Assembly: GCF_900240945.1 (NCBI RefSeq)
Contig: NZ_OESG01000014.1
Coordinates: forward strand, 368,923-432,922
DNA length: 64,000 nucleotides
From: Mycobacterium sp. 3519A
GTDB taxonomy: Bacteria > Actinomycetota > Actinomycetes > Mycobacteriales > Mycobacteriaceae
Direction of reading: 5' to 3'
Part shown: positions 44,465 through 53,421 of the stretch, in pieces
Numbering within the stretch: the first letter of the stretch is position 1
How the letters are laid out: the number at the start of each line of letters is the position of its first letter
Translations under genes and position numbers: made by a program
The notes under the pieces: model-generated
Database searches by the model: none
The model's input: the letters and a program-made list of their open reading frames with translations, nothing else
What the model was told of the DNA's origin: nothing

Positions 44465-45376
44465 ATGGAGCTTCGCGAGCTGGCCGCGTTGGTGACCGTG
44501 GTGGAGGAAGGCGGAATCTCAGCGGCTGCCCGGCGACTCCACGTAAGCCAGCCCGCTTTGTCCCAAACCGTGACCGCCCTCGAACGCGAGCTCGGGGTCC
44601 AGCTTTTCGTGCGTAGCACTTCTGGGGTCCAGCCGACCGAGGCAGGACTGTTGTTGGCTCAGGAAGCACGCGCCGTCCTGGCTCGGCGCGACCAGGCTGT
44701 GCGGGCACTGTCTGAGTTCAGCACCAGCACCGCCGGCGTCATCCGTATCGGTGTTCCCCGGGAGATCGATTTCGACTTCCTGACCGAAAGTCTGACTGCC
44801 TTCTCAGTAGGACTTCCTGAGACACAACTGGTTCCGCGCCGGCTGTCATCTGCCGCCCAGATCGATGCGCTGCTAGGCGGACGGTTGGATATAGGCCTCG
44901 TGCGCGAACTGCCGAAGCAGGCGGACGTCGACGCCGTCCTGGTCGCACAAGAGAACCTCGGCGCCCTCCTGGCTGCCGATATCGCCGCAGAGCGCGTAGG
45001 CCCTGATGGAGTACGCTTGGAGCGGCTACGTGGTCTGAAATGGGTGGCCTTTCCCCGCGGTGATAGCCCGGCGTGGTTTGACGAACTGACTGCCACGCTT
45101 CGCAGCCACGGCATAGACATTGGGCTACCGGCGCATGACGAACTCGAGCTCATTGCTGCGATCAAGTTCGCTGCTGTCGCAGCCAACCGGGCGTTCGCAC
45201 TCGCTCCGGTCCACCTCGCTGCCCGGCTACCCCCATCAGTGGTGTTTTCGCCACTGGTAGGAAACCCGGTGGTGCGGCGGACGTGGGTGATTTGGCATGG
45301 TCGGACCCGCAGGCGCGATATCGGGCAACTCATTGCCACCTTCGAGGCATCTCGTCACGCATCGGATCCTCGGTAA
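44465..45376 (+). CDS. LysR-family regulator, paralogue of the next gene
   Basis: LysR-type regulator of 303 residues. The helix-turn-helix is in LAALVTVVEEGGISAAARRLHVSQPALSQTVTALEREL. The effector domain includes VAFPRGDSPAWFDELTATLRSHGIDIGLP, nearly the same as in the gene at 45464-46450. Start ATG, with a weak GGA upstream. It converges with that paralogue, with 87 bp between stops. No target operon is evident. Confidence 0.9.
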   Translation: MELRELAALVTVVEEGGISAAARRLHVSQPALSQTVTALERELGVQLFVRSTSGVQPTEAGLLLAQEARAVLARRDQAVRALSEFSTSTAGVIRIGVPREIDFDFLTESLTAFSVGLPETQLVPRRLSSAAQIDALLGGRLDIGLVRELPKQADVDAVLVAQENLGALLAADIAAERVGPDGVRLERLRGLKWVAFPRGDSPAWFDELTATLRSHGIDIGLPAHDELELIAAIKFAAVAANRAFALAPVHLAARLPPSVVFSPLVGNPVVRRTWVIWHGRTRRRDIGQLIATFEASRHASDPR

Positions 45377-45463
45377 CGCACGGGTGCGCCACTCCTGCGG
45401 CCGCTGACCGCGCGGGGACCTACGGCGCAGTCAACCGTGGCGCGGTGTAGCTCGTCGGTGTGC

Positions 45464-46450
45464 TCAGCGCGAGCATGCGATCTTGATCGGGAAGTCGATT
45501 GTGTTATCCGCGCCGTCGGGTTGGTCAAAGGCGGCGATGAGCCGCGCGACGTCGCGTCGCCGCGAGCCCGCAGGCCATACCGCCCAGGTGTGGCGAATGA
45601 TCGGGCGGTCGGCCAGCGGTCTCCACACCAGGGAATCGATGGCGGGATACGACGGCTGCTGCGGCGTGAGCGCGAAGGCGGTTCCGAAACTAAGTGCAGT
45701 GAAAAACTCTGACAGAACCGGGCTTTGAGCTCGATCGGTCGGTGCGACATCGACGCCGTGCGTGCGCAGGATCGCGGCGAGTTCGTCAAACCATGCGGGA
45801 CTGTCGGACCGAGGAAACATCATCCAGTTCAGCCCGGACAGCGCATCCAGCCGTACGCCGTGACCATCGGCGAATCGCGCTGCCACTGTGTCGGAGACGA
45901 GCACGCCGAGTTCTTCTCGCGCCACCAGCATGCTTTCCACGTCGTTGCCGGGTGGCACTTGGAGCATCAAGCTCGCCTGGAGCCCTCCGATGCGTAGGGC
46001 GGTTAGCTGCTCGGCCATGGGCAAGTGGCGGGGCTGCAGCGTGATTTCTGGAAAATCCGCGGCGAACGCCGCCAGCCCCCGCAACACTTCGGATCCGAGC
46101 TCATGCGGCACGCCGAGGCGGATGACGCCCTCTCCCTCGCCGCGGTACCGAGCCATCGCCGGTAGCAGGCGTCTGTAGCTTCCCAGGATTGCCCGCGCCT
46201 CATCGAGCAGCGCCCGGCCTGCCTCGGTACACGTGACACCGGTCGTGCTGCGGACGAACACTTTCAAGCCGAGTCGGCGTTCGATGGAGTTGATGGTCTG
46301 GGACAGGGCTGGCTGGCTCATAGACAGCCGACGTGCTGCGGCCGAGAACCCGCCTTCTTCAGCGACGACAAGGAAAACCTCGAGTTTGGTTGGTGTGAAG
46401 AAGAAGCTGTGCCGGGCTCCTTGCCATTTCCCACGATCAGCGGTTGCCAT
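45464..46450 (-). CDS. LysR-family regulator, paralogue of the previous gene
   Basis: LysR-type regulator of 328 residues. After a 20-residue N-terminal extension comes the helix-turn-helix TKLEVFLVVAEEGGFSAAARRLSMSQPALSQTINSIERRL. The effector domain contains MMFPRSDSPAWFDELAAILRTHGVDVAP, clearly related to its convergent neighbour. A GTG one codon upstream of the chosen ATG is possible. It diverges from the LAL regulator gene across about 300 bp, so it may control it. Confidence 0.9.
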   Translation of the reverse strand: MATADRGKWQGARHSFFFTPTKLEVFLVVAEEGGFSAAARRLSMSQPALSQTINSIERRLGLKVFVRSTTGVTCTEAGRALLDEARAILGSYRRLLPAMARYRGEGEGVIRLGVPHELGSEVLRGLAAFAADFPEITLQPRHLPMAEQLTALRIGGLQASLMLQVPPGNDVESMLVAREELGVLVSDTVAARFADGHGVRLDALSGLNWMMFPRSDSPAWFDELAAILRTHGVDVAPTDRAQSPVLSEFFTALSFGTAFALTPQQPSYPAIDSLVWRPLADRPIIRHTWAVWPAGSRRRDVARLIAAFDQPDGADNTIDFPIKIACSR

Positions 46451-46747
46451 CACAGTCTCCTTCGCAGCCTCATGGATCTACCTGGCCCACGCCGCTTCCC
46501 GAGCCACTCATTGACTCTTACGTTCGCACCCTGCAGATCCGCCGCACCATCGCCCATCGAGGGATTTTCGAGCCAATGGCAGTGGTATGCCGAAGCCACG
46601 CGACCCAACTCCGCCGTGTTCGTGACGCTGTTGATGAGACGTACCGGCGCAGCCGACGTCGCGCAAAGGTGGCGTGTTTTGCACAAACAACGGCTGCGCG
46701 AGGATCTTCGAAGCAGCCTCGGTCACAGGACGGCGTAGACTCTCGCT

Positions 46748-49564
46748 GTGAAACCTTCTGATAGCCGGTTTCATGGTCAAGGCGCGCGTTTACAACCGCC
46801 TGCTCTGCGCGGCAGGGCCGCGGAACTCGCACTTGTCAGCTCGCTTGTCGACGGCCTTGAGCGCGGGTGTGGCGGTGTCGTGGTGATCGAAGGGCCGCCG
46901 GGTATCGGCAAGAGCCGCCTGCTCGAAGAAGTCGGCCTTCTCGCCCGCACCGCCGAGGTGCGTACCCTTTTTGGTCAGGCGTTCGAGTATCAGCGGACCG
47001 TGCCCTTCTACACCCTGATGATGGCAACAGTGCAGGCCAGTCCGCCAATTGTTGATGCGGAATCCCTTCGTAGCCTTGGCACTTCGACCGACGTTCGATA
47101 CTGGGTGATGCACGAACTGCATGCTGCGATCGAGGCGGCGTCGCGGTACCAACCACTGGCGCTTCTCCTGGAAGACATTCACTGGGCTGATAACGCCACG
47201 CTGTTGGCCCTTCGAACGATGACTGCACGACTCAGGTCACGGGTGCTCTGGGTCATCAGCGCACGCACCGGGGTCGGCGGCCGGGCCGTGAGTGAGACAC
47301 TCACGGCGTTCGAGCGCGACGGCGCGATGATTGTGCGCCTGGATGCAGTAACTGAGCGCGCGATCGCCGACATCACCGAAGACGCGGTACAGGCACGGGC
47401 CGCGCCGGCGCTTCTCGATCTTGCCGCGAAGACCCATGGCAACCCGTTCTTGTTGATGGAACTGCTTCGCGGCTTGCACGACGAACATCGACTGATCCTG
47501 TCGGCCGGCCAGGTCACGGTTACCGGCAACGCCCTGCCACGACGGCTCACGATCGGCATGCAACAACGCCTCGACGAACTCTCCGATGCCGCACGCGAAG
47601 TCGTTCGGATCGCGTCGGTTCTGCCGGACAGATTCTCGGCAACAACGCTGGCCGCTGTGATCGGTCGCCCGCCAACCACTCTCGCGTCCGCAATCGACCA
47701 GGCAGTGCGTTCTGACCTGCTGGTAGAGGACGATGACCGGCTCCGATTCCGACATCACCTGCTTCGCGAGGCCACTCGGCAGTCCATGCCGCAATCGTTG
47801 CGCCGCGCCATGGAGCGTCAAGCGGTCAGCGCAATGCTCGACGCTGGAGCCGCACCGCAGGAAGTGGCGACGCAGTTGGCGCGAAGCGCAGAAGTCGGCG
47901 ACCGCACCGCCATCGCCGCTCTGCGTCAGGCCGTCTACGCCGTGGCCGACGCCGACCCCAGCACCGCGGCCGATCTCAGTATGCAAGTTCTGGATCTTCT
48001 TGGCACCCAGGACCCCGAGCGCGGAACGCTGGTCGCCGAGACGGTGGTGCTGCTCAACCGCGCGGCACGCTATGACGAAGCCCGCACGCTCGCGGCGTAT
48101 ACGCTTTCGGCCGCGCTACCTGCCGAGGAGGAGGCTGCGATTCGCCTTCGGCTCGTGGCCATCACCAGAGACACGACCCAACAACGAATCAACGACAACC
48201 GTCGCGTGCTCGCGCTCACGGACATCAGCGACGTCATGAAAGCGCGCAACCTGTCCTGGCTCGCGTACAACGAAGCCATTCACGGCCAAGACCCGCAGAA
48301 CAACAACGCGCTGGAGGAGGCCACGGCAGCGACGATGGCTGTCGAGGACCGCGAAAGCACAATCTTGTGCGAGACCACCCGCTCGGTGCTCGAATGCGCC
48401 GCCGGCTATCCCGGTCGCGCGGTACGCCGAATGAAACAGCTACACCAGGTCACCAGCCGCGCAGAGGCCACTCCCGCAGACGATATCGCCGCCTACCACA
48501 CAGCTAACCTGCTCACGTTCGCTGGGCGTGTCCAGGAGTCCCTTGCCGTCACCGACCACGCGATACACAGTCTCGCTGACGAGCGCAACGACATGTTGCT
48601 GCAGATTGCGACCACACAGGCTGCGCTTTCCCGCATGGCCGCAGGAGAAATCTCGCAGGCGCAGACAGCCATCGAAATGGCGCCGCCCCCGGACCGGCCG
48701 GCGACAACCGTGCTCGGAATCGCCCGCACTGTCATCGTCGCCGACATTGCCGGGCGCGTCGGTGATCACAAACTCCTTCAACAGATGCTGATCCGGGCCA
48801 GGGCAGCGACCGAGAGCAGCTCGCCGGCCACGCGCCGGGATGCCGCTGCCATCCTGGCGCTTGCCGCGTGGAACCGAGGCGATCTTCATGACGCGATGCG
48901 GTGGCTGGCAGGTGACACCCCCCTGTTGACGGCGCCGGTGCTTTCCTACTTCCACGACCATTTGATTCTGTCGGCGCGGATAGCCTCGGCAGCCGGCGAT
49001 GCTGGCCTCCGAGCGCGCGTACTTGCAGCCCTCGACACGTTGAGCCGTGAGCGACCCCGCCTGCCGCTCGTCGCCGCGGTGTGCCAGTACGCGCAGGCGA
49101 TCTTGGACCGCGATCCGGACACCGTCTTGGCAGCCGGCCAGCAGATCAACACGCACGGACGACCCTTGCTGTACGCATGCGCGGCACAGGATGCGGCCCG
49201 TGAGCTCAAACATGCCGGCCGCACCCCCGAAGCCGTCGAGGCGCTCAAAGCCGCCTTCGATACCCTCGCTGACCGCGGCGCAGTCGCCGACGCGCGCCTG
49301 GTCGGTCGCGAGTTGCGCGGGCTGGGCGTCACTCGGCGGCTGCCGGTCCGCCGACACGCACGAACCGGCTGGGACAGTTTGACAGACACCGAAATCAAAA
49401 TCGCACATCTCATCACCCAAGACGGAGCCACCACCCGAAATGTCGCCGACAGACTGCACCTGTCACCGCACACTGTCAAAACCCACGTCCGCAACATCTT
49501 CGCGAAGCTACGCGTGAGGTCGCGCGCCGAACTCGCCCATATCATGCAAGGAAGAACCGGTTAG
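46748..49564 (+). CDS. LAL-type LuxR regulator with AAA ATPase domain
   Basis: Large ATP-binding LuxR regulator (MalT-like, STAND class), 938 residues. Walker A GPPGIGKS lies at 49-56, Walker B LALLLEDIHWAD at about 140, and the sensor region GNPFLLMELLRGL at about 235. A long TPR-like helical middle follows. The C-terminal HTH_LuxR domain is LTDTEIKIAHLITQDGATTRNVADRLHLSPHTVKTHVRNIFAKL, from about 877. Start GTG (MKPSDSRFH). Such proteins typically activate a catabolic or secondary-metabolite operon; candidates here are the hydrolase and SnoaL-like genes downstream. Confidence 0.92.
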   Translation: MKPSDSRFHGQGARLQPPALRGRAAELALVSSLVDGLERGCGGVVVIEGPPGIGKSRLLEEVGLLARTAEVRTLFGQAFEYQRTVPFYTLMMATVQASPPIVDAESLRSLGTSTDVRYWVMHELHAAIEAASRYQPLALLLEDIHWADNATLLALRTMTARLRSRVLWVISARTGVGGRAVSETLTAFERDGAMIVRLDAVTERAIADITEDAVQARAAPALLDLAAKTHGNPFLLMELLRGLHDEHRLILSAGQVTVTGNALPRRLTIGMQQRLDELSDAAREVVRIASVLPDRFSATTLAAVIGRPPTTLASAIDQAVRSDLLVEDDDRLRFRHHLLREATRQSMPQSLRRAMERQAVSAMLDAGAAPQEVATQLARSAEVGDRTAIAALRQAVYAVADADPSTAADLSMQVLDLLGTQDPERGTLVAETVVLLNRAARYDEARTLAAYTLSAALPAEEEAAIRLRLVAITRDTTQQRINDNRRVLALTDISDVMKARNLSWLAYNEAIHGQDPQNNNALEEATAATMAVEDRESTILCETTRSVLECAAGYPGRAVRRMKQLHQVTSRAEATPADDIAAYHTANLLTFAGRVQESLAVTDHAIHSLADERNDMLLQIATTQAALSRMAAGEISQAQTAIEMAPPPDRPATTVLGIARTVIVADIAGRVGDHKLLQQMLIRARAATESSSPATRRDAAAILALAAWNRGDLHDAMRWLAGDTPLLTAPVLSYFHDHLILSARIASAAGDAGLRARVLAALDTLSRERPRLPLVAAVCQYAQAILDRDPDTVLAAGQQINTHGRPLLYACAAQDAARELKHAGRTPEAVEALKAAFDTLADRGAVADARLVGRELRGLGVTRRLPVRRHARTGWDSLTDTEIKIAHLITQDGATTRNVADRLHLSPHTVKTHVRNIFAKLRVRSRAELAHIMQGRTG

Positions 49565-49576
49565 CGGCCAGGCATA

Positions 49577-49590
49577 GCGGTGTACACCGC
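49577..49590. promoter_or_regulatory. 14-bp perfect palindrome after the LAL gene
   Basis: GCGGTGTACACCGC is a perfect palindrome 13 bp past the LAL regulator stop and 165 bp before the hydrolase start. With no loop it is a better candidate for a protein-binding site than a terminator. LuxR-type regulators do bind such palindromes, but the link is speculative. Confidence 0.4.
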
Positions 49591-49754
49591 CCGCCACCCG
49601 CACGGCGCACCTGAATACCCAACCTGAGCGTACTGCCTTGTCCCACAGTGCTTTACGGCAGTCAACTTATGACCGGAATCGAATCTTCCAATAACTCCGA
49701 CGGATTGCTCGCCGTTAGCATCGTCCGGAGTTGAACACGAGAGGAACCCGGTCT

Positions 49755-50576
49755 GTGAGCAAAACGCCAAGTATGAATCCACCGAGACCAACACTGGTGC
49801 TTGTCCACGGATCTTGGTTTGGCTCATGGAGTTGGGAGGCAGTCCGGATGCGGCTCGCCGCCGCCGAGTGGGAGGTTCGCACCGTCGACCTGCCCAGCGT
49901 CGCCTACCGTGCCAAACCTCGCTTCGATCTTTTCGACGACGCCGCGCACCTGCGCACCAAACTCCAGCAGATCGACGGACCTGTGGTCGTCGTCGGGCAC
50001 TCCTACGGCGGCGCGGTCGTCAGCCAAGCCGCCGCTGGCCTGCCCAACGTGGTCCACTTGATCTATGTTTGCGCCTTCCAACTCGATGTGGGCGAGTCCA
50101 TCCTCGGCGTCGTGGGTGCCGCCCCGAACTGGTGGCTCATCGACGACGACATCGTCACCCCGAAAGATCCCCTGAAGCTGTTTTTCCACGATGTGGCGCA
50201 CGAGCTCGCCGCACAGGCGATCGCCCGCCTCAAACCGTTCACGCTGAAAGCGACCAACCAAGCACTCACCGCCGCCGCCTGGCACACGGTCCCGTCCACA
50301 TACATTGTGGCCGAACGTGACAGAGCGATCCCACATGGCCAGGACCTTTTCGCGAGACGCGCGTCCTACCGCCGGCACCTACCTTCGGGCCACCTACCCC
50401 AGCTGTCGATGCCATTGTCGCTCACCGAACTCATCCTCGAGGCTGCCGACCGAGACGCACCACCGCCGAGTGAAGCTGTCGATGATGGCCCTGCAGTAAC
50501 TGACTTCCCGGCTCAGCCCGCTCCGGACAACGGATTTCGCCCCGACGACCTCCGACTGCACGCCTGGCGGGCCTGA
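49755..50576 (+). CDS. Alpha/beta hydrolase, esterase-like
   Basis: Salicylate-esterase/EstC-like alpha/beta hydrolase of 273 residues. It has LVLVHGSWFGSWSWEAV (oxyanion region), nucleophile elbow VVGHSYGGAV, and late YIVAERDRAIP and SGHLPQLSMP carrying the Asp and His of the triad. A 50-residue Pro/Asp-rich C-terminal extension is unusual. GTG at 49755 follows GAGAGGAAC about 10 bases upstream. It lies downstream of the LAL regulator in the same direction. Confidence 0.87.
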   Translation: MSKTPSMNPPRPTLVLVHGSWFGSWSWEAVRMRLAAAEWEVRTVDLPSVAYRAKPRFDLFDDAAHLRTKLQQIDGPVVVVGHSYGGAVVSQAAAGLPNVVHLIYVCAFQLDVGESILGVVGAAPNWWLIDDDIVTPKDPLKLFFHDVAHELAAQAIARLKPFTLKATNQALTAAAWHTVPSTYIVAERDRAIPHGQDLFARRASYRRHLPSGHLPQLSMPLSLTELILEAADRDAPPPSEAVDDGPAVTDFPAQPAPDNGFRPDDLRLHAWRA

Positions 50577-51062
50577 CCGCGCCGATTCGGGAACGACGAG
50601 GCGCCGAACCTGACCATCACTGTCGGCTCTGAATCCGAACGGTGATTGCAGCACGATTCCACTGTGCGCGCCAACAACAACGCGTTGCCGCAGTGCGTCG
50701 CACGCGAGGCTTGCGAGGTCGCCGATGACCACGTCCGCAGCCATACAGAGTCGATTCCCGCGGGACTGTTACCGCGAGGGCGGCACTGGGCCTAGACCAG
50801 AGGACGCCCCGCGAGACCTGCGGAAAACACTCACCGACCCCTGCGGCGGCATCGAAAGGTTAAAGAAAGCAATGATTTTCAAGGTGGATCTGACGTGCGC
50901 AGCGCCGCGTAGCAACCAAGGACAACACGCATCCGCGTTCGTCGGCCACGCTGGGACCTCCGTAGCGGCCTGGTACGCGTACCGGCCCGGTGCGCCACGG
51001 TTCGTGCCCTGGCGGTGTCTCGACGGAATTCGGGGCGACGACGCGAAACCGGCGGGTCGCAC
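50577..51062. other. 486-bp stretch without a convincing gene
   Basis: No family-like ORF on either strand. GC content remains high and the frames are random in character. It separates the hydrolase from the SnoaL-like gene. No strong hairpin or promoter was noticed. Confidence 0.5.
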
Positions 51063-51509
51063 ATGGTGACCTTCCCACGAGCAGTATCGGCGACCGGTAG
51101 CGAACCCAACCTCGCTGTCGTTCAGGCGCGGGCGGCGTGTCTTGATGTCGTCACACGATTCTTTCTACTCGTCGACAGCGGCCAGGCCTCAAAGACATTG
51201 GAGCTTTTCACTCCAGACGGACTGCTGATTGCCGCCGGGAGAACCTTCCGTGGCGCCACACTGGCTGAAGCCATGAGCGGACGCGGATCCGCCGGCGTCC
51301 AGCGTAGGCATTTTCCGGCTGAGGCTTCATTCCGGCTGGTGTCCGCGGACATCGCCGAGATGGAGACATTGATTCAAGTGTCCACACTGGGCCCAGAGCG
51401 CTTCGGCATGCCGGCTGCCCATACTCTGCTGCATGACATCTTCGTACGAGACGATAACGACAGTTGGCGCATCTACCGCCGGGTCGTGAGGATCCTGGCG
51501 GCAGAGTAG
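51063..51509 (+). CDS. SnoaL/NTF2-like protein
   Basis: A 148-residue cone-fold protein of the SnoaL_4/NTF2 superfamily, small enzymes or ligand-binding proteins such as cyclases and ring-hydroxylating dioxygenase subunits. The pattern is helix ARAACLDVVTRFFLLVDSGQASKTLELFTPDGLL, then the sheet with RHFPAEASFRLVSADIAEM and TLLHDIFVRDDNDSWRIYRRVVRIL. The ATG at 51063 suits the fold; longer forms add an Arg-rich leader. It ends next to a strong bidirectional terminator. Confidence 0.78.
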   Translation: MVTFPRAVSATGSEPNLAVVQARAACLDVVTRFFLLVDSGQASKTLELFTPDGLLIAAGRTFRGATLAEAMSGRGSAGVQRRHFPAEASFRLVSADIAEMETLIQVSTLGPERFGMPAAHTLLHDIFVRDDNDSWRIYRRVVRILAAE

Positions 51510-51538
51510 CGACATTCGCCTCGATCGAGTGCTGCACA

Positions 51539-51577
51539 CCACAAGAGGGGCTCCCGATAAGGCAGCCCCTCTTGTGG
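51539..51577. terminator. Bidirectional intrinsic terminator
   Basis: CCACAAGAGGGGCT (51539-51552) pairs perfectly with AGCCCCTCTTGTGG (51564-51577), a 14-bp stem with an 11-nt loop. It lies between the ends of two converging genes, the SnoaL-like gene and a small secreted protein gene, ideally placed to stop both transcripts. U-runs are minimal, as is common in mycobacteria. Confidence 0.82.
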
Positions 51578-51591
51578 AAATGGCGGTCTAC

Positions 51592-51813
51592 TCAGCGGCT
51601 CTGATGAACCTCGGTACTGACGTGTGGAACGTACACGTGCGGTTGGATCGGAAAGATCCAGATCCAGCCGCCATGGTGGTCAGCTGCAATGGTGACTGAA
51701 GAGATCCCCGCGGGAGCCTGGTCAGAAGTGGCGGCCGCGGCGGGCGCCGCCAGCCCCACCAGCGCGCCGACGACGCCACTGGCAATCATGGTGGCTACTC
51801 CGAATTTCTTCAT
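51592..51813 (-). CDS. Small secreted protein
   Basis: A 73-residue exported peptide starting MKKFGVATMIASGVVGALVGLAA, with a cleavage site around PAAAA and a mature part of about 45 residues rich in Trp/Ile/His/Val (GGWIWIFPIQPHVYVPHVSTEVH). The chosen ATG follows GGAAGTG. It resembles small mycobacterial secreted hypotheticals with the MKKFG leader. No cysteines. Function unknown. Confidence 0.75.
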   Translation of the reverse strand: MKKFGVATMIASGVVGALVGLAAPAAAATSDQAPAGISSVTIAADHHGGWIWIFPIQPHVYVPHVSTEVHQSR

Positions 51814-52642
51814 GAAGATCACTTCCTTCGACTGAATGTTGGGACGCACTACCGGCCAGAGGAAACTGTTCGCGCCGGTCTGTCAGCTGTAACCAACCCG
51901 CGCGGGCCAAAATTTCAGCTGGCGGCAATTGATCGTTCAATGGCAGAAGTCAACTCCCGCCTAAGCAGCGGCGTCCGGTCAGCACGCCCCGGTCATCCTC
52001 TATCACCCTGCGGCACAACGTCATCGCGCTCTGCGCCAAGAGTCGTCTAGCCAGAGGGCCAATCAACGGCCGTTCCAGAGACGGCACGCGGCCTGGCCGA
52101 TCCAAAATTTTCGTCAGCGGTTGCGCTGGCGTTGGACATGGCGTGGGAGACGTGCACGATTACCGTCGAGTGGCGAAAACCATTCACGGCATTGCTCTTT
52201 GATGAAGAGTGGGTACAAGCCGGCGCCTCGCATGCACGCAGCGGCCCGCAACGATATTTCACAACTGACAACCAATCTTGTTCGGCACGGCGGCCATGGT
52301 GCACACCGCGGTATCGTTGAACCCTGGCTCTCACAAACCGTCGCCGTATTCTCGCCGAGTACCCAATTGCACTGGTACACAGTTACTACCATCAGCAACG
52401 ACCGGCTCATTAATAAGTTCAGTCAATGACGGCCATAAGCATATCCACACACCGTGCCCCTTCCGCGCGTGCATACTGACAGCGGCCGCGTCACTGGCGA
52501 TGTGGCACCGCCAAGAGATCAAACCACGCCCTGTCCTTCGGCGACACAGTCGCCGTAGCAGCCACCATCAGTTGCCCAGACTCCGGCGTGACATTTCCCC
52601 GTGGCGCGCACAGAAACTGCCGAACGATCGGAACAGAGCACC
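51814..52642. other. 829-bp stretch without a convincing gene
   Basis: Several short overlapping frames on both strands, none with a ribosome site or family features. GC content falls noticeably between 52100 and 52560. It contains the promoter regions of the secreted peptide (left) and of the SDR operon (right). No strong inverted repeat was seen. Confidence 0.5.
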
Positions 52643-53383
52643 ATGACAACAGCTTTGACCGGGTGCACCGCCCTCGTCACCGGCTCCACCTCAGGAATCG
52701 GTCGAGCGATCGCTTGGCAGTTGGCCGTCCTAGGCGCGGGAATCGTGGTCCACGGCCGCAGCGCCGATCGCGGTACCGAGGTGATTCGAGATGTCGAATC
52801 ACTCGGCGTATCAGCACGATTCGTCGCAGCCGACCTGGCCCGGCCGGATGGCGTTCGTCAGCTGGCGCAACAAGCAGGACCCATCGACATCCTCATCAAC
52901 AACGCCGGCGTGTACGGGTTCGCAGCCACCGCCTCAACCGACGACACGTTCTTCGACGATCACGTCAACATCAACCTGCGAGCCCCCTACATCCTCGTCC
53001 AGCAGCTCGTTCCGGACATGGCCGCACGAGGCTGCGGCGCGGTGGTGAACCTCAGTACCGTCGCCGCCTCCACCCCCGCGCGCACCGCCGGAGTTTACGG
53101 AGCCACCAAGGCTGGACTGGAGCTGCTCACCAAGGTTTGGGCTGATGAGTTCGGACCTTCCGGGGTCCGCATCAACGCCGTGGCCGCCGGACCCACCGTC
53201 ACCCCCGGCACACGGACAATGCCCCGGCTTGTCGATGCCCTCGCCGAGACGACCGCTCTGGGGCGAGCCGCAGACGCCGAGGAAATCGCCGCAGCAGTAG
53301 CGTTTCTCGCCTCGCCAGCTGCCAGCTACATCAACGGCGCGGTGCTGCACGCCACCGGCGGTGCGGTTGCCATCGCCCCATAA
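52643..53383 (+). CDS. Short-chain dehydrogenase/reductase
   Basis: SDR of 246 residues, first gene of a three-gene operon. Motifs: TGSTSGIG, INNAGVYG, NLSTVAAS and the catalytic YGATK. NADP preference is suggested by HGRSADRG. The C-terminus YINGAVLHATGGAVA is typical. The ATG of MTTALTGCT is preferred over a start 42 bp earlier. The next gene begins 38 bp downstream. Confidence 0.9.
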   Translation: MTTALTGCTALVTGSTSGIGRAIAWQLAVLGAGIVVHGRSADRGTEVIRDVESLGVSARFVAADLARPDGVRQLAQQAGPIDILINNAGVYGFAATASTDDTFFDDHVNINLRAPYILVQQLVPDMAARGCGAVVNLSTVAASTPARTAGVYGATKAGLELLTKVWADEFGPSGVRINAVAAGPTVTPGTRTMPRLVDALAETTALGRAADAEEIAAAVAFLASPAASYINGAVLHATGGAVAIAP

Positions 53384-53421
53384 CTGTCATCACAACCGAA
53401 CCACGAAGGGAAATAACGACA

